Of a stretch of DNA of 64,000 nucleotides, positions 17,241-25,872 are shown in pieces. Where the stretch lies: contig NZ_CP023276.1 of NCBI RefSeq assembly GCF_003065365.1, positions 620,001 through 684,000 of the forward strand, in the 5' to 3' direction. Made by a program: the position numbers and the translations under genes. Source of the DNA: Polynucleobacter difficilis (GTDB lineage: Bacteria > Pseudomonadota > Gammaproteobacteria > Burkholderiales > Burkholderiaceae). The notes beneath the pieces were generated by a model. That model did no database searches. It was not told where the DNA came from and saw nothing but the letters and a program-made list of their open reading frames with translations. Every line of letters starts with the position of its first letter. Positions within the stretch are counted from its first letter, which is position 1.

Positions 17241-18560
17241 TTACCCCAGCCAGCCCAAGAAAAGCCCAGTTAATGCGGCGCCAGCTAGAACCGTCATGAT
17301 GCCGAGCTGAAAGCGAATCAGGGCAATTACTGCTGCTGCGCAAATGAATACCGATGGTATGGATACCGACCCAGCAAATCCTGCAGGAAAGAACACGTGG
17401 TACGCAAAAAATAGACCCAAGTTCACAATCACACCGACCACAGCAGCGGTGATCGCGGTCAGGGGTGCTGTAAAGCCTAACTTGCCGTGCGTGGACTCAA
17501 TTAATGGCCCACCAATCAGGATGAATAAAAAGGACGGTAAAAAAGTAAACCAGGTGGCAATGCACGCCGCTACCGCGCCACTCCAAAAAGCCAAATCGGG
17601 CCCAAGGGTTTCTTGTACGTGGCCGGCAATATAAGCAACAAAGGCAAGCACCATGATGAGCGGTCCTGGCGTCGCCTCTCCTAAAGCAAGGCCATCGATC
17701 ATTTGACTGGCAGTGACCCACTGGTAATGTTCAACTGCACCCTGATAGACATAGGGAAGTACTGCGTATGCACCGCCGAAGGTCAGTAAGGCGGCTTTGG
17801 TGAAAAACCAGGCAAGCTGAGGGTAAAGAGTTGTCCAGCCAAAAAAGAGAATGAGTAGCGTGATCGGCAGTGTCCACAAGAGCGCACCCACTACACCTTT
17901 CTTCACCGTGCTTTGCACGCTAAAAATGGCATGCTCTGGCGTTGGTGTCGCATCGTCAATGATGGCGCTACTTTTTTCTTGTGCGTTAACGGTATCGACG
18001 GCGTGCGCCTTCGGGCTAAAAACGGCGGGGTATTTTTTCCCGCCCCAAACACCAATCAGGGCAGCGCAGATCACAATGATGGGGAAGGGCGCATTAAAAA
18101 TAAAGATGGCGATAAAGGAGAGTGCAGTAATGAGCCACAGGGCGCGGTGTGTAATGGCGCGCCTACCGATTTTGAGGGCGGCGCACAATACGATCGCAGT
18201 CACTGCCGGCTTGATGCCAAAAAAGAGTGCCGCGATCCAAGGAGTTTGTCCAAAAGTCAGATAGACCCAACCCAGTCCAATGAGGATCAACAAGGAAGGC
18301 AGTACGAAGAGGACTCCAGCCAAAATGCCGCCAATACTGCGATGCATTAACCAGCCGATATAGGTTACTAATTGCTGTGCCTCTGGTCCAGGCAGCAACA
18401 TGCAATAGTTCAGCGCATGTAAAAAGCGCCGCTCGGAAATCCAACGGCGCTTTTCAACTAACTCAGAATGTAAAACCGCAATTTGACCCGCGGGCCCACC
18501 AAAGCTAATGAAGCCTAGCTTTGCCCAAAACCACAGGGCCTCGGTGAGCGGAACCTTCAA
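17241..18560 (-). CDS. chrA: Chromate transporter ChrA, long-chain type
   Basis: A 439-residue inner-membrane protein with two homologous CHR domains, the long-chain form that exports chromate. The N-terminal domain opens with FISFGGPAGQIAVLH and LPGPEAQQL, and the second repeats the pattern with LTFGGAYAVLPYV and LGEATPGPL. About 10-12 membrane segments are visible, with a hydrophilic loop of about 50 residues between the halves. Its ATG overlaps the stop of fabI by 4 bases, an unexpected coupling with fatty acid synthesis. Real substrate could be chromate, sulfate or an unrelated anion; chromate is by family. Confidence 0.85.
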   Translation of the reverse strand: MKVPLTEALWFWAKLGFISFGGPAGQIAVLHSELVEKRRWISERRFLHALNYCMLLPGPEAQQLVTYIGWLMHRSIGGILAGVLFVLPSLLILIGLGWVYLTFGQTPWIAALFFGIKPAVTAIVLCAALKIGRRAITHRALWLITALSFIAIFIFNAPFPIIVICAALIGVWGGKKYPAVFSPKAHAVDTVNAQEKSSAIIDDATPTPEHAIFSVQSTVKKGVVGALLWTLPITLLILFFGWTTLYPQLAWFFTKAALLTFGGAYAVLPYVYQGAVEHYQWVTASQMIDGLALGEATPGPLIMVLAFVAYIAGHVQETLGPDLAFWSGAVAACIATWFTFLPSFLFILIGGPLIESTHGKLGFTAPLTAITAAVVGVIVNLGLFFAYHVFFPAGFAGSVSIPSVFICAAAVIALIRFQLGIMTVLAGAALTGLFLGWLG

Positions 18561-19342
18561 GCCTCGTCCATACCGCCAACGACTTGGCTAAAGCCGTTGT
18601 CTACGTAAATGATTTCAGCGGTAATGCCATTGGCAAGATCCGACATCAAGAAGGACGCAGCATTGCCAACGTCATCAATCGAGACATTGCGGCGCAATGG
18701 CGCGGTGGCCTCGACGGCGCTCAAAATTTTGCCAAAGCCTTTAATGCCGGAGGCGGCCAAGGTTTTAATCGGCCCCGCTGAAATACCATTGACCCGAATA
18801 CCTTTAGGACCGAGTGATCCAGCAAGGTAGCGTACCGATGCTTCGAGGGAGGCCTTCGCTAAGCCCATGGTGTTGTAGTTGGGGACATTGCGCATCGAGC
18901 CTAAATAGGTCAAGGTCAGCAGTGCACCATTCGCGTTGAGCATCGGCAAGGCCGCTTTGGCCATGGCTGGAAAACTATAGGCTGAGATATCGTGGGCAAT
19001 CTTGAAACCTTCGCGACTGAGGCCGTCTAAAAAGTCACCCGCAATGGCTTCGCGCGGTGCAAAGCCAATGGCGTGTACAAAGCCATCAAACTGGGGCCAG
19101 GTTTTGGCTAAATCACTAAATAGAGCCGCAATCTGCTCGTCGCTGCCCACATCGCAGTCAAAAATCAGCTTGGAATTGAATTCATTGGCAAATTCGACGG
19201 TACGTTCCTTGAAGCGATCGCCTACATAAGTAAAGGCCAATTCAGCGCCTTCGCGGTGGCAGGCCTTGGCAATGCCATAGGCAATGGAGCGGTTAGAAAG
19301 GAGGCCGGTGATTAAAATCCGTTTGCCCGATAAAAAGCCCAT
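18557..19342 (-). CDS. fabI: Enoyl-[acyl-carrier-protein] reductase (NADH)
   Basis: A 261-residue FabI of the short-chain dehydrogenase superfamily, catalysing the last reduction of each fatty acid elongation cycle. The nucleotide-binding start GKRILITGLLSNRSIAYGIA, the SMRNVPNYNTMGLAKASLEA stretch with the active-site Tyr-x6-Lys pair, and the ISAGPIKTLAASGI segment are all typical. Length agrees with E. coli FabI (262). It begins a two-gene unit with chrA and is divergent from the peptide ABC transporter operon, whose first start lies 49 bases away. Confidence 0.93.
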   Translation of the reverse strand: MGFLSGKRILITGLLSNRSIAYGIAKACHREGAELAFTYVGDRFKERTVEFANEFNSKLIFDCDVGSDEQIAALFSDLAKTWPQFDGFVHAIGFAPREAIAGDFLDGLSREGFKIAHDISAYSFPAMAKAALPMLNANGALLTLTYLGSMRNVPNYNTMGLAKASLEASVRYLAGSLGPKGIRVNGISAGPIKTLAASGIKGFGKILSAVEATAPLRRNVSIDDVGNAASFLMSDLANGITAEIIYVDNGFSQVVGGMDEA

Positions 19343-19391
19343 GATGAGATCCTTTGCTTCAAATGTGATTTGCTATCTACAATTGTTGCAT

Positions 19392-21287
19392 ATGGTTCAC
19401 TTACCCCCCTTACTCACGCCTTTTGCCCGGACTTATTCCGGTCGAATGGCGGTCCTACTGTTATTAGGGGTGATTGGCTTCGGGGGAAAGGCTGACGCAG
19501 CCCAAGGCATAGCGCAATATGGCAAGCCCAAGTACCCCGATGGCTTTGCCCATTTTGATTACGTTAATCCCAATGCGCCCCGGGGCGGCACTTTAACCCT
19601 GCCCAATCCCGATCGCCGCACCAGTTTTGATAAGTTCAACCCCTTTACCTTGCGTGGCGTGACTGCGCCGGGTGTATCCCAGTTGATGTTTGAGTCCTTG
19701 GCGGTTGGTAGTGCTGATGAAGTGTCCAGTGCATATGGCTTGATCGCAGAAGATATTGCAGTTGCGGCAGACAAAAGGTCAGTGACGTTTCGGATTCGGC
19801 CTGAGGCCCGTTTTTCGGACGATAGTCCGATCTTGGCTGCAGACGTTAAGCACAGCTTTGATACCTTAATGAGTAAATTAGCCAATCCGCAATTTCGGAC
19901 TGTGTATGCCGATGTGAAGCAAGCGGTCGTGGTATCGGAGCGCGTGATTCGCTTTGACTTTAAAGAGCCCAATAGCGAGTTGCCGGTGATGGTTGGCGGC
20001 TTACCGATCTTTTCGCGCAGCTGGGGTAAGAAACCCGATGGCACGATAACCCCATTTGATAAGTTGGCCTTTGAACATCCCATCGGCAGTGGCCCCTACG
20101 TGATTGAGTCCTATCGCGCTGGCAAGACCATGGTGTTTAAACGCAATCCCAACTATTGGGCTGATCGCGATGGCAAAACCGTTAATGTACGGGTTGGCTT
20201 TTTTAACTTCGACCGCATTCATTACAAACTCTACGCCGACGATGCAGTGCGCTTAGAAGCATTTAAAGCCGGCGAGTTTGATGCCTTGGTGGAGTACCGC
20301 GCTAAAAATTGGGCCAAGAGTTATGTAGGGCCTAAATTCAATAATGGCAGCTTATTGAAGAAGGCCTTTATCAATCACAATGGTGCCGGCATGCAAGGTT
20401 TTGCTGTCAATATTCGCAGGCCCTTATTTCAGGATGAGCGCGTGCGTCAGGCGCTCGGTTATGCGCTGGATTTTCAGTGGCTCAATCGCCAACTGTTTTA
20501 CGATCAATACGGCCGTATTAGCAGTTACTTCATGAATAGCGACCTCAGCGCTAATTTTGATGGACCTGCAAAACCCGAGGGCGATGAGTTAAAGCTTCTG
20601 CAAAGACTAAAAGCGCAGTTCCCACAAGCGGTTCCCGATGCTGTGTTTATGCCAATGCCACCGCCTCCTACAACTGTAGAGCCAAGCAGTTTGCGCCAAA
20701 ATTTACTCAAGGCGCGCGACTTGTTGGCGCAAGCCGGGTGGACTTACCGCGATGGCGCTCTGCGCAATGCCAAAGGCGAACCATTTCGCTTTGAGATGGT
20801 TGAAGATGGCCCCTTCTTTTTGCGGGTGATCTCATCGTATGTGCGTAATTTAGAAAAATTAGGCATCAAGGTAGATGTGCGTACCAGTGACTTTGCTTTG
20901 CATCAAAAGCGCATGAATGAATACGATTTTGATATGACCACGATTCGTTTCCCGGATTCGCAAAGTCCAGGCAACGAGCTCTACGATCGCTTTGGCAGTA
21001 AAGCGGCTGAAGAAAAAGGATCAGACAATGTGATCGGCGTTCGCTCACCGGCAGTTGATGCTTTGATCGATGCGATTGTTCGCGCAGAGACGCGCACACA
21101 ACTGCAAACGGCTACACGCGCGCTCGATCGGGTGTTATGGAATAGTTACTATGTGATTCCGCAGTGGTACAACCCAACGCATCGCGTGGCCTTTAAGAGC
21201 GAAATGCGTTACCCTGAGCCGCCGCTGTATTACACCGCTGAATCGTGGATTTTATTGAACTGGTGGAAGGCGGACAAATCCCAATGA
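19392..21287 (+). CDS. yejA: Periplasmic peptide-binding protein, YejA-type ABC importer
   Basis: A 631-residue SBP_bac_5 family receptor, long as expected for the YejA branch (microcin C/oligopeptide uptake). A signal peptide with core MAVLLLLGVIGFGG ends near KADAAQ. Family segments include a YGKPKYPDGFAHFDY-like start of the mature domain, FRIRPEARFSDD near residue 135 and GSGPYVIESY near 230. The reading frame is open upstream into fabI, but ATG 19392 is chosen since it gives a signal-peptide-bearing protein without overlapping fabI on the other strand. Its stop overlaps the yejB start (ATGA), giving a four-gene coupled operon. Confidence 0.87.
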   Translation: MVHLPPLLTPFARTYSGRMAVLLLLGVIGFGGKADAAQGIAQYGKPKYPDGFAHFDYVNPNAPRGGTLTLPNPDRRTSFDKFNPFTLRGVTAPGVSQLMFESLAVGSADEVSSAYGLIAEDIAVAADKRSVTFRIRPEARFSDDSPILAADVKHSFDTLMSKLANPQFRTVYADVKQAVVVSERVIRFDFKEPNSELPVMVGGLPIFSRSWGKKPDGTITPFDKLAFEHPIGSGPYVIESYRAGKTMVFKRNPNYWADRDGKTVNVRVGFFNFDRIHYKLYADDAVRLEAFKAGEFDALVEYRAKNWAKSYVGPKFNNGSLLKKAFINHNGAGMQGFAVNIRRPLFQDERVRQALGYALDFQWLNRQLFYDQYGRISSYFMNSDLSANFDGPAKPEGDELKLLQRLKAQFPQAVPDAVFMPMPPPPTTVEPSSLRQNLLKARDLLAQAGWTYRDGALRNAKGEPFRFEMVEDGPFFLRVISSYVRNLEKLGIKVDVRTSDFALHQKRMNEYDFDMTTIRFPDSQSPGNELYDRFGSKAAEEKGSDNVIGVRSPAVDALIDAIVRAETRTQLQTATRALDRVLWNSYYVIPQWYNPTHRVAFKSEMRYPEPPLYYTAESWILLNWWKADKSQ

Positions 21288-22360
21288 ACGGTCAACTGCT
21301 CTCCTATATTGTTAAACGCATTTTGCTGATGATTCCAACCTTGCTTGGCGTCCTCACATTGACGTTTGCCGTAGTGCAGTTTGTTCCGGGCGGTCCAGTA
21401 GAGCAGTTAATGCTCGAGCTCAAAGGCAAGGGCGATGCTGCTGTGAGCGGGGCTGAGTCTTCCGGTGGCGGCAGTAATTACCGTGGCCGCCAAGGGATCG
21501 ATGCCGAACGCTTGGCTGAAGTAAAAGCCTTATACGGTTTTGATAAACCCCCATTGGAGCGCTACTTTGCAATGCTTAAACGCTTTGCCCAATTTGATTT
21601 GGGGCAGAGCTACTACCAGCATCAAAGCGTCTGGCAGCTCATCGTATCCAAGCTACCGGTCTCGATCAGTATTGGTCTGTGGACCTTTTTTATTAGCTAC
21701 CTCATATCCATTCCCTTGGGTATTGCCAAAGCAGTGCGCGAGGGTAGTCGCTTTGATGCGGTCACCAGCACCATGATCTTGGTGGGCTATGCTATTCCGG
21801 GATTTGTGCTGGGTGTGTTGCTCTTGGTTATTTTTGGTGGCGGTAGCTTTTTGCAAATCTTTCCATTACGGGGTCTGACATCCGACAACTGGAACGATCT
21901 AACCATGATGGGTAAGGTCCTTGATTACCTTTGGCATTTGGTGCTACCGATTACGGCATCGGTACTCGGCAGTTTTGCTGTCATCACGATGCTGACTAAA
22001 AACTCCTTTTTAGAAGAGATACGTAAGCAGTATGTGCTGACGGCACGAGCCAAAGGCTTAAGTGAAAAACAGGTGCTCTGGAAGCACGTTTTCCGTAACG
22101 CCTTATTGCCCTTGGTGACGGGCTTTCCGGCTGCATTTGTAGGCGCTTTTTTTACCGGCTCACTGCTGATTGAAACCCTATTCACACTCGATGGTTTGGG
22201 CTTACTGGCGTATGAGTCGGTAATGCGCCGTGACTATCCAGTGGTCTTTGGCACCCTGTACCTCTTTACCTTAATTGGCCTTTTTACCAAACTGATTTCG
22301 GATATTTGTTATGTCTTGGTTGATCCGCGGATTCAGTTTGGCGCTGGGGGCGGCTCATGA
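21284..22360 (+). CDS. yejB: Peptide ABC transporter permease, YejB type
   Basis: A 358-residue DppB/OppB-family permease with an N-terminal helix, a large periplasmic loop and five further helices. The EAA signature for ATPase contact is visible as ARAKGLSEKQVLWKHVFRNA near residue 265. The start overlaps the stop of the receptor gene, which sets it at 21284. A Ser/Gly-rich insert (residues about 60-75) lies in the periplasmic loop, as in E. coli YejB. It pairs with the next permease. Confidence 0.9.
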   Translation: MNGQLLSYIVKRILLMIPTLLGVLTLTFAVVQFVPGGPVEQLMLELKGKGDAAVSGAESSGGGSNYRGRQGIDAERLAEVKALYGFDKPPLERYFAMLKRFAQFDLGQSYYQHQSVWQLIVSKLPVSISIGLWTFFISYLISIPLGIAKAVREGSRFDAVTSTMILVGYAIPGFVLGVLLLVIFGGGSFLQIFPLRGLTSDNWNDLTMMGKVLDYLWHLVLPITASVLGSFAVITMLTKNSFLEEIRKQYVLTARAKGLSEKQVLWKHVFRNALLPLVTGFPAAFVGAFFTGSLLIETLFTLDGLGLLAYESVMRRDYPVVFGTLYLFTLIGLFTKLISDICYVLVDPRIQFGAGGGS

Positions 22361-23379
22361 ATCGGTGGCAGCGCTTCAAAGCCAATCGCCTGGGCTACAC
22401 CAGTCTATGGATCTTTCTGATTCTCTTTGGTCTGAGCGTATGCGCAGAGCTCATCGCCAATGACAAACCACTGGTCGTGCGCTATCAAGGTCAGTTTTAT
22501 TTCCCTATTCTGCAGAGTCAGCCAGAAACCGTTTTTGGTGGTGACTTTGCGACGCCGACGGATTTCTTGGATCCGGATATTCGGCGCAGCATCACAAGTA
22601 AAGGGAACTGGGCAGTGTATCCACCGATTCCCTATAGTTTTGAAACCCTTAACTACTTTGCGAAGTCACCCAATCCGGCGGCGCCTTCCATGGATAACTG
22701 GCTCGGCACGGACGATCGTGGGCGCGATGTATTGGCGCGTTTAATTTATGGCTTTCGTTTATCCATCTTATTTGGCCTTGCTTTGACTATCGTGGGCGTG
22801 ACCGTTGGCATTATAACGGGCGCGCTGATGGGGTTTTTTGGCGGTAAGTTCGATTTAGTTACCCAGCGCGCCATTGAGATTTGGTCGGCGATGCCTGAAC
22901 TCTACTTGCTGATTATTTTTGCGTCGATTTTTACCCCGAGTATTTGGCTCTTGGTGGTTTTATTGGCCGCATTTAGTTGGATGGGTTTATCCGATTACGT
23001 CCGCGCTGAATTTTTCCGTAATCGCGCTTTGGAATATGTTCGAGCAGCGCGTGCCTTGGGCTTAACCAATATGCAAATCATGCGGCGCCATATCTTGCCT
23101 AATAGCTTAACGCCCGTGATCACCTTTTTGCCATTTCGCATGAGTGCGGCAATTCTATCCCTCACCAGCCTGGACTTTCTTGGCCTGGGCGTCCCTCCAG
23201 GTACGCCGAGTTTGGGCGAGTTATTGGCCCAAGGAAAAGGCAATCTGGATGCATGGTGGATCTCGCTTTCTACTTTTGTCGTGTTAGTTTCTACTTTGCT
23301 ATTGCTCACCTTCATGGGCGAAGCCTTGCGCGATGCATTTGATTCCCGTAAGAGTGGCGCAGTATTGGGGGCGCGCTGA
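22357..23379 (+). CDS. yejE: Peptide ABC transporter permease, YejE type
   Basis: A 340-residue DppC/OppC-family permease. The long N-terminal periplasmic segment (about residues 35-115, rich in Pro and Tyr) is typical of YejE, and an EAA loop reads ARALGLTNMQIMRRHILPN near residue 225. It overlaps yejB and yejF by 4 and 1 bases. With yejB it forms the membrane channel of the importer. Confidence 0.9.
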   Translation: MNRWQRFKANRLGYTSLWIFLILFGLSVCAELIANDKPLVVRYQGQFYFPILQSQPETVFGGDFATPTDFLDPDIRRSITSKGNWAVYPPIPYSFETLNYFAKSPNPAAPSMDNWLGTDDRGRDVLARLIYGFRLSILFGLALTIVGVTVGIITGALMGFFGGKFDLVTQRAIEIWSAMPELYLLIIFASIFTPSIWLLVVLLAAFSWMGLSDYVRAEFFRNRALEYVRAARALGLTNMQIMRRHILPNSLTPVITFLPFRMSAAILSLTSLDFLGLGVPPGTPSLGELLAQGKGNLDAWWISLSTFVVLVSTLLLLTFMGEALRDAFDSRKSGAVLGAR

Positions 23380-25088
23380 TGAGCGAACAGTCAACATTAG
23401 TCACTCCTTTGCTGCGTTACGACAATCTCTCGATTTCCTTTGGAGCCGGGCGACGTGAAAAGTTTGCAGTCAAAAACCTGAATCTGGATATTGGCGTCGG
23501 CGAACGCGTTGCCTTGGTTGGCGAATCGGGTTCTGGAAAAACGCTCTCCGCTTTGGCTCCGCTGCGCCTCTTACCGGAGGGCGCAAAGATACAAGGGCAA
23601 TTAATTTGGACTCCGGTGAGTGCAAAGCAAGCCCAATTAGAGCAGCAATCTTCGCCGCAATCGACTGACTTACTTACACTCTCAGAGCCCGCTATCCGAG
23701 AAATTCGGGGGCGCGATATTGCCATGATTTTTCAGGAGCCGATGACGGCTTTAAATCCGCTGTTTACGATTGGCAATCAAATTGTTGAAGCAGTCTTGGT
23801 GCATGCGCCCCTCACATCGAAAGCGGAGTGCATGGAAAAGGCGATTGCACTTTTGCGTAAGACCGGCATCCCTGAGCCCGAGCGCCGTTTTTATTCCTAT
23901 CCACACCAACTGTCCGGCGGACAACGTCAGCGCGCCATGATTGCTATGGCCTTGGCCTGTAAGCCCCGTTTGTTGATTGCCGATGAGCCAACGACTGCTT
24001 TGGATGTTAGTTTGCGGATGCAAATCTTGGAGCTTCTGATTGAGCTGCAAGCCGAGGCAAAGGGTGATCAGGGTATGAGCATTTTGCTGATTACCCACGA
24101 CCTGAATTTAGTGCGCCATTTTGCAGAGCGTGTGGCAGTTTTAAATCAAGGCAATTTGATGGAGTGCGGCTCCACTACGCAGGTCTTTGAGCACCCCGAA
24201 AATACCTATACCGAAGCCTTGGTGAACAGCAAGCCAGTACGTGCGCTCTTGCCCGTAATGCCACTAGCCCCGGTGTTACTCAGCGCCGACAATCTCCACG
24301 TTTCCTATCCCGGATCAAAATCAGGGAATCCGTTGCAGCTTTTATCCTTTTTTAAAAAACCACCGCGCCATACCGTGCTTAAAAAAGTGCAGTTTGAATT
24401 ACGGCAAGGGCAGACTATTGGGGTCATTGGGGAATCTGGATCCGGCAAAACGACTTTAGGCATGGCGATTTTGGGTTTGCTGGGTGATTCTGCTGCCCAG
24501 GTTGGCGGTACGGTTAATGTGCTCGGCAATGATTGGCATTTACTGGACTCTGCAGCCAGACGCAATCTGCGCTCAAGCTTGCAGGTGATTTTTCAGGATC
24601 CATTTGGATCGCTATCGCCGCGCATGACTGTCCTGCAAATTGTGTCTGAAGGACTGGATGTCCATTTTCCGAATCTATCCGCGAGTGAACGCGAGGGTCG
24701 GGTGCTCGACATGCTCAAAGAGGTTGGTTTGGATCGATCGGCTTTGCAGCGTTACCCCCATGAATTTTCTGGAGGGCAGCGCCAACGGATTGCGATTGCG
24801 CGCGCGCTCGTATTGCGCCCCCAAATTTTGGTTTTGGATGAGCCCACCTCGGCTTTGGATGTGTCGATTCAGAAGCAGGTTCTGGCGCTGCTGACCGAGC
24901 TACAGAAAAAGTACAACCTGGCTTACATCATGATCAGCCATGATTTGGCTGTGATTCGGGCGATGTCGCACCAGATCATGGTCTTAAAAGAGGGCAAGGT
25001 AGTCGAGTTTGGTGAGACCGAGGCCTTAATCGCCCATCCCAAGCAGGCCTATACCAAGCAGCTATTTACTGCCGCAGAAATGGCTTAG
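23379..25088 (+). CDS. yejF: Peptide ABC transporter ATPase with two nucleotide-binding domains, YejF type
   Basis: A 569-residue tandem ATPase. Each half has a Walker A GESGSGKT (near residues 48 and 347), an ABC signature (LSGGQRQR near 180, FSGGQRQR near 463), a Walker B ending in DEPT, and a switch His (ITHDL, ISHDL). One fused protein supplies both ATP sites, as in E. coli YejF, unlike the separate DppD/DppF pair. It ends the operon. I see no clear terminator in the next 100 bases. Confidence 0.93.
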   Translation: MSEQSTLVTPLLRYDNLSISFGAGRREKFAVKNLNLDIGVGERVALVGESGSGKTLSALAPLRLLPEGAKIQGQLIWTPVSAKQAQLEQQSSPQSTDLLTLSEPAIREIRGRDIAMIFQEPMTALNPLFTIGNQIVEAVLVHAPLTSKAECMEKAIALLRKTGIPEPERRFYSYPHQLSGGQRQRAMIAMALACKPRLLIADEPTTALDVSLRMQILELLIELQAEAKGDQGMSILLITHDLNLVRHFAERVAVLNQGNLMECGSTTQVFEHPENTYTEALVNSKPVRALLPVMPLAPVLLSADNLHVSYPGSKSGNPLQLLSFFKKPPRHTVLKKVQFELRQGQTIGVIGESGSGKTTLGMAILGLLGDSAAQVGGTVNVLGNDWHLLDSAARRNLRSSLQVIFQDPFGSLSPRMTVLQIVSEGLDVHFPNLSASEREGRVLDMLKEVGLDRSALQRYPHEFSGGQRQRIAIARALVLRPQILVLDEPTSALDVSIQKQVLALLTELQKKYNLAYIMISHDLAVIRAMSHQIMVLKEGKVVEFGETEALIAHPKQAYTKQLFTAAEMA

Positions 25089-25138
25089 CGCACCAGGGCA
25101 GTGCAATTCTGCTTAAAAAATAGGCAATTTACCCCCAC

Positions 25139-25150
25139 TTTAAGCTTAAA
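25139..25150. promoter_or_regulatory. 12-base AT-rich palindrome upstream of the C40-like gene
   Basis: TTTAAGCTTAAA is a perfect palindrome, and a related CTTAAGCTAAG lies 30 bases downstream. Both are between yejF and the C40-like gene. They could be operator half-sites; the sequence gives no identity for a regulator. Confidence 0.25.
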
Positions 25151-25189
25151 TATTTAATATAAACAATGACTTAAGCTAAGTAAGCCGGT

Positions 25190-25218
25190 TTGGAGGATTG
25201 TAAAAAGTTTGATACACT
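25190..25218 (+). promoter_or_regulatory. Predicted promoter placing the start of transcription at the C40-like start codon
   Basis: TTGGAG, a 17-base spacer and TACACT precede the ATG at 25225 by only six bases. No ribosome-binding site precedes that ATG. This would give a leaderless or near-leaderless mRNA. If the ATG at 25231 is used, the leader would be six bases. Confidence 0.35.
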
Positions 25219-25224
25219 CCGGCT

Positions 25225-25872
25225 ATGCCAATGTCTTTTAGCCACTCCACTTCAGTACGCCGACTTGCGCGATCATTCGCGCTGGTGTGTTCGCTCGCGG
25301 TTTGCACCGCTGCGGGAGCAAATGAGCAGGCCAAAGAAGCGCCGACCGAATCGTTTACACAGGCAGGTAAGGCGTATTTCATTCGTGCTGCAGATAAATT
25401 AGTGGATTCGGTATCGGGTCGTTCTGAGAGTCTGATTAATCAGGCAATGGAACTCATTGGTGTGCGCTATCGCTGGAACATGGATATTCCGCAATCGGGT
25501 CTCGATGGTAGTGGTTTCGTTGCCTACGTTTTTAAAGACAAGCTGAGCTTTTTGATTCCTCGCAAATCGTCCCAGATGAGCAAAGTAGGGAAGTCCATCA
25601 CCCGCGATGATTTACAGCCTGGCGATTTAGTGTTCTTCAACACCATGCGCATGACCTTCTCGCATGTGGGAATTTATGTTGGTGAGAACAAGTTCATTCA
25701 CTCGCCATCCAAAGGCGCCAGCATTCGGGTCGATGACATGACGAGTGTGTATTGGGATAAGCGTTTTGATGGCGCCCGTCGCCTCGATGGTAGCGATGAG
25801 TTTTCCGAGCAGGAACGGAAAAACCTCATGAACGAAATGAAGAAGTTTAAAAAACAAACCCAGATGTTTTAA
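25225..25872 (+). CDS. NlpC/P60 (C40) fold protein lacking the catalytic cysteine
   Basis: A 215-residue exported protein with an N-terminal signal (about residues 1-31). The C-terminal half follows the NlpC/P60 peptidoglycan endopeptidase family: INQAMELIGVRYRW, then the active-site motif, IPRKSSQM, LQPGDLVFF, SHVGIYVG and FIHSP. In active enzymes the motif reads D-C-S-G-F; here it reads D-G-S-G-F, so Gly95 (codon GGT at 25507) replaces the nucleophile. The GG pair usually found after the RW is also NM. The His residues at 147 and 159 are retained. The rest of the domain is intact, so this is a likely pseudoenzyme and not a decayed gene. The gene is transcribed alone. Confidence 0.85.
   Translation: MPMSFSHSTSVRRLARSFALVCSLAVCTAAGANEQAKEAPTESFTQAGKAYFIRAADKLVDSVSGRSESLINQAMELIGVRYRWNMDIPQSGLDGSGFVAYVFKDKLSFLIPRKSSQMSKVGKSITRDDLQPGDLVFFNTMRMTFSHVGIYVGENKFIHSPSKGASIRVDDMTSVYWDKRFDGARRLDGSDEFSEQERKNLMNEMKKFKKQTQMF

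Noticed and set aside
19284..19391. Longer reading frame of the YejA-type receptor overlapping fabI
   Set aside because: It would add 36 charged residues before the signal peptide and overlap fabI on the opposite strand.
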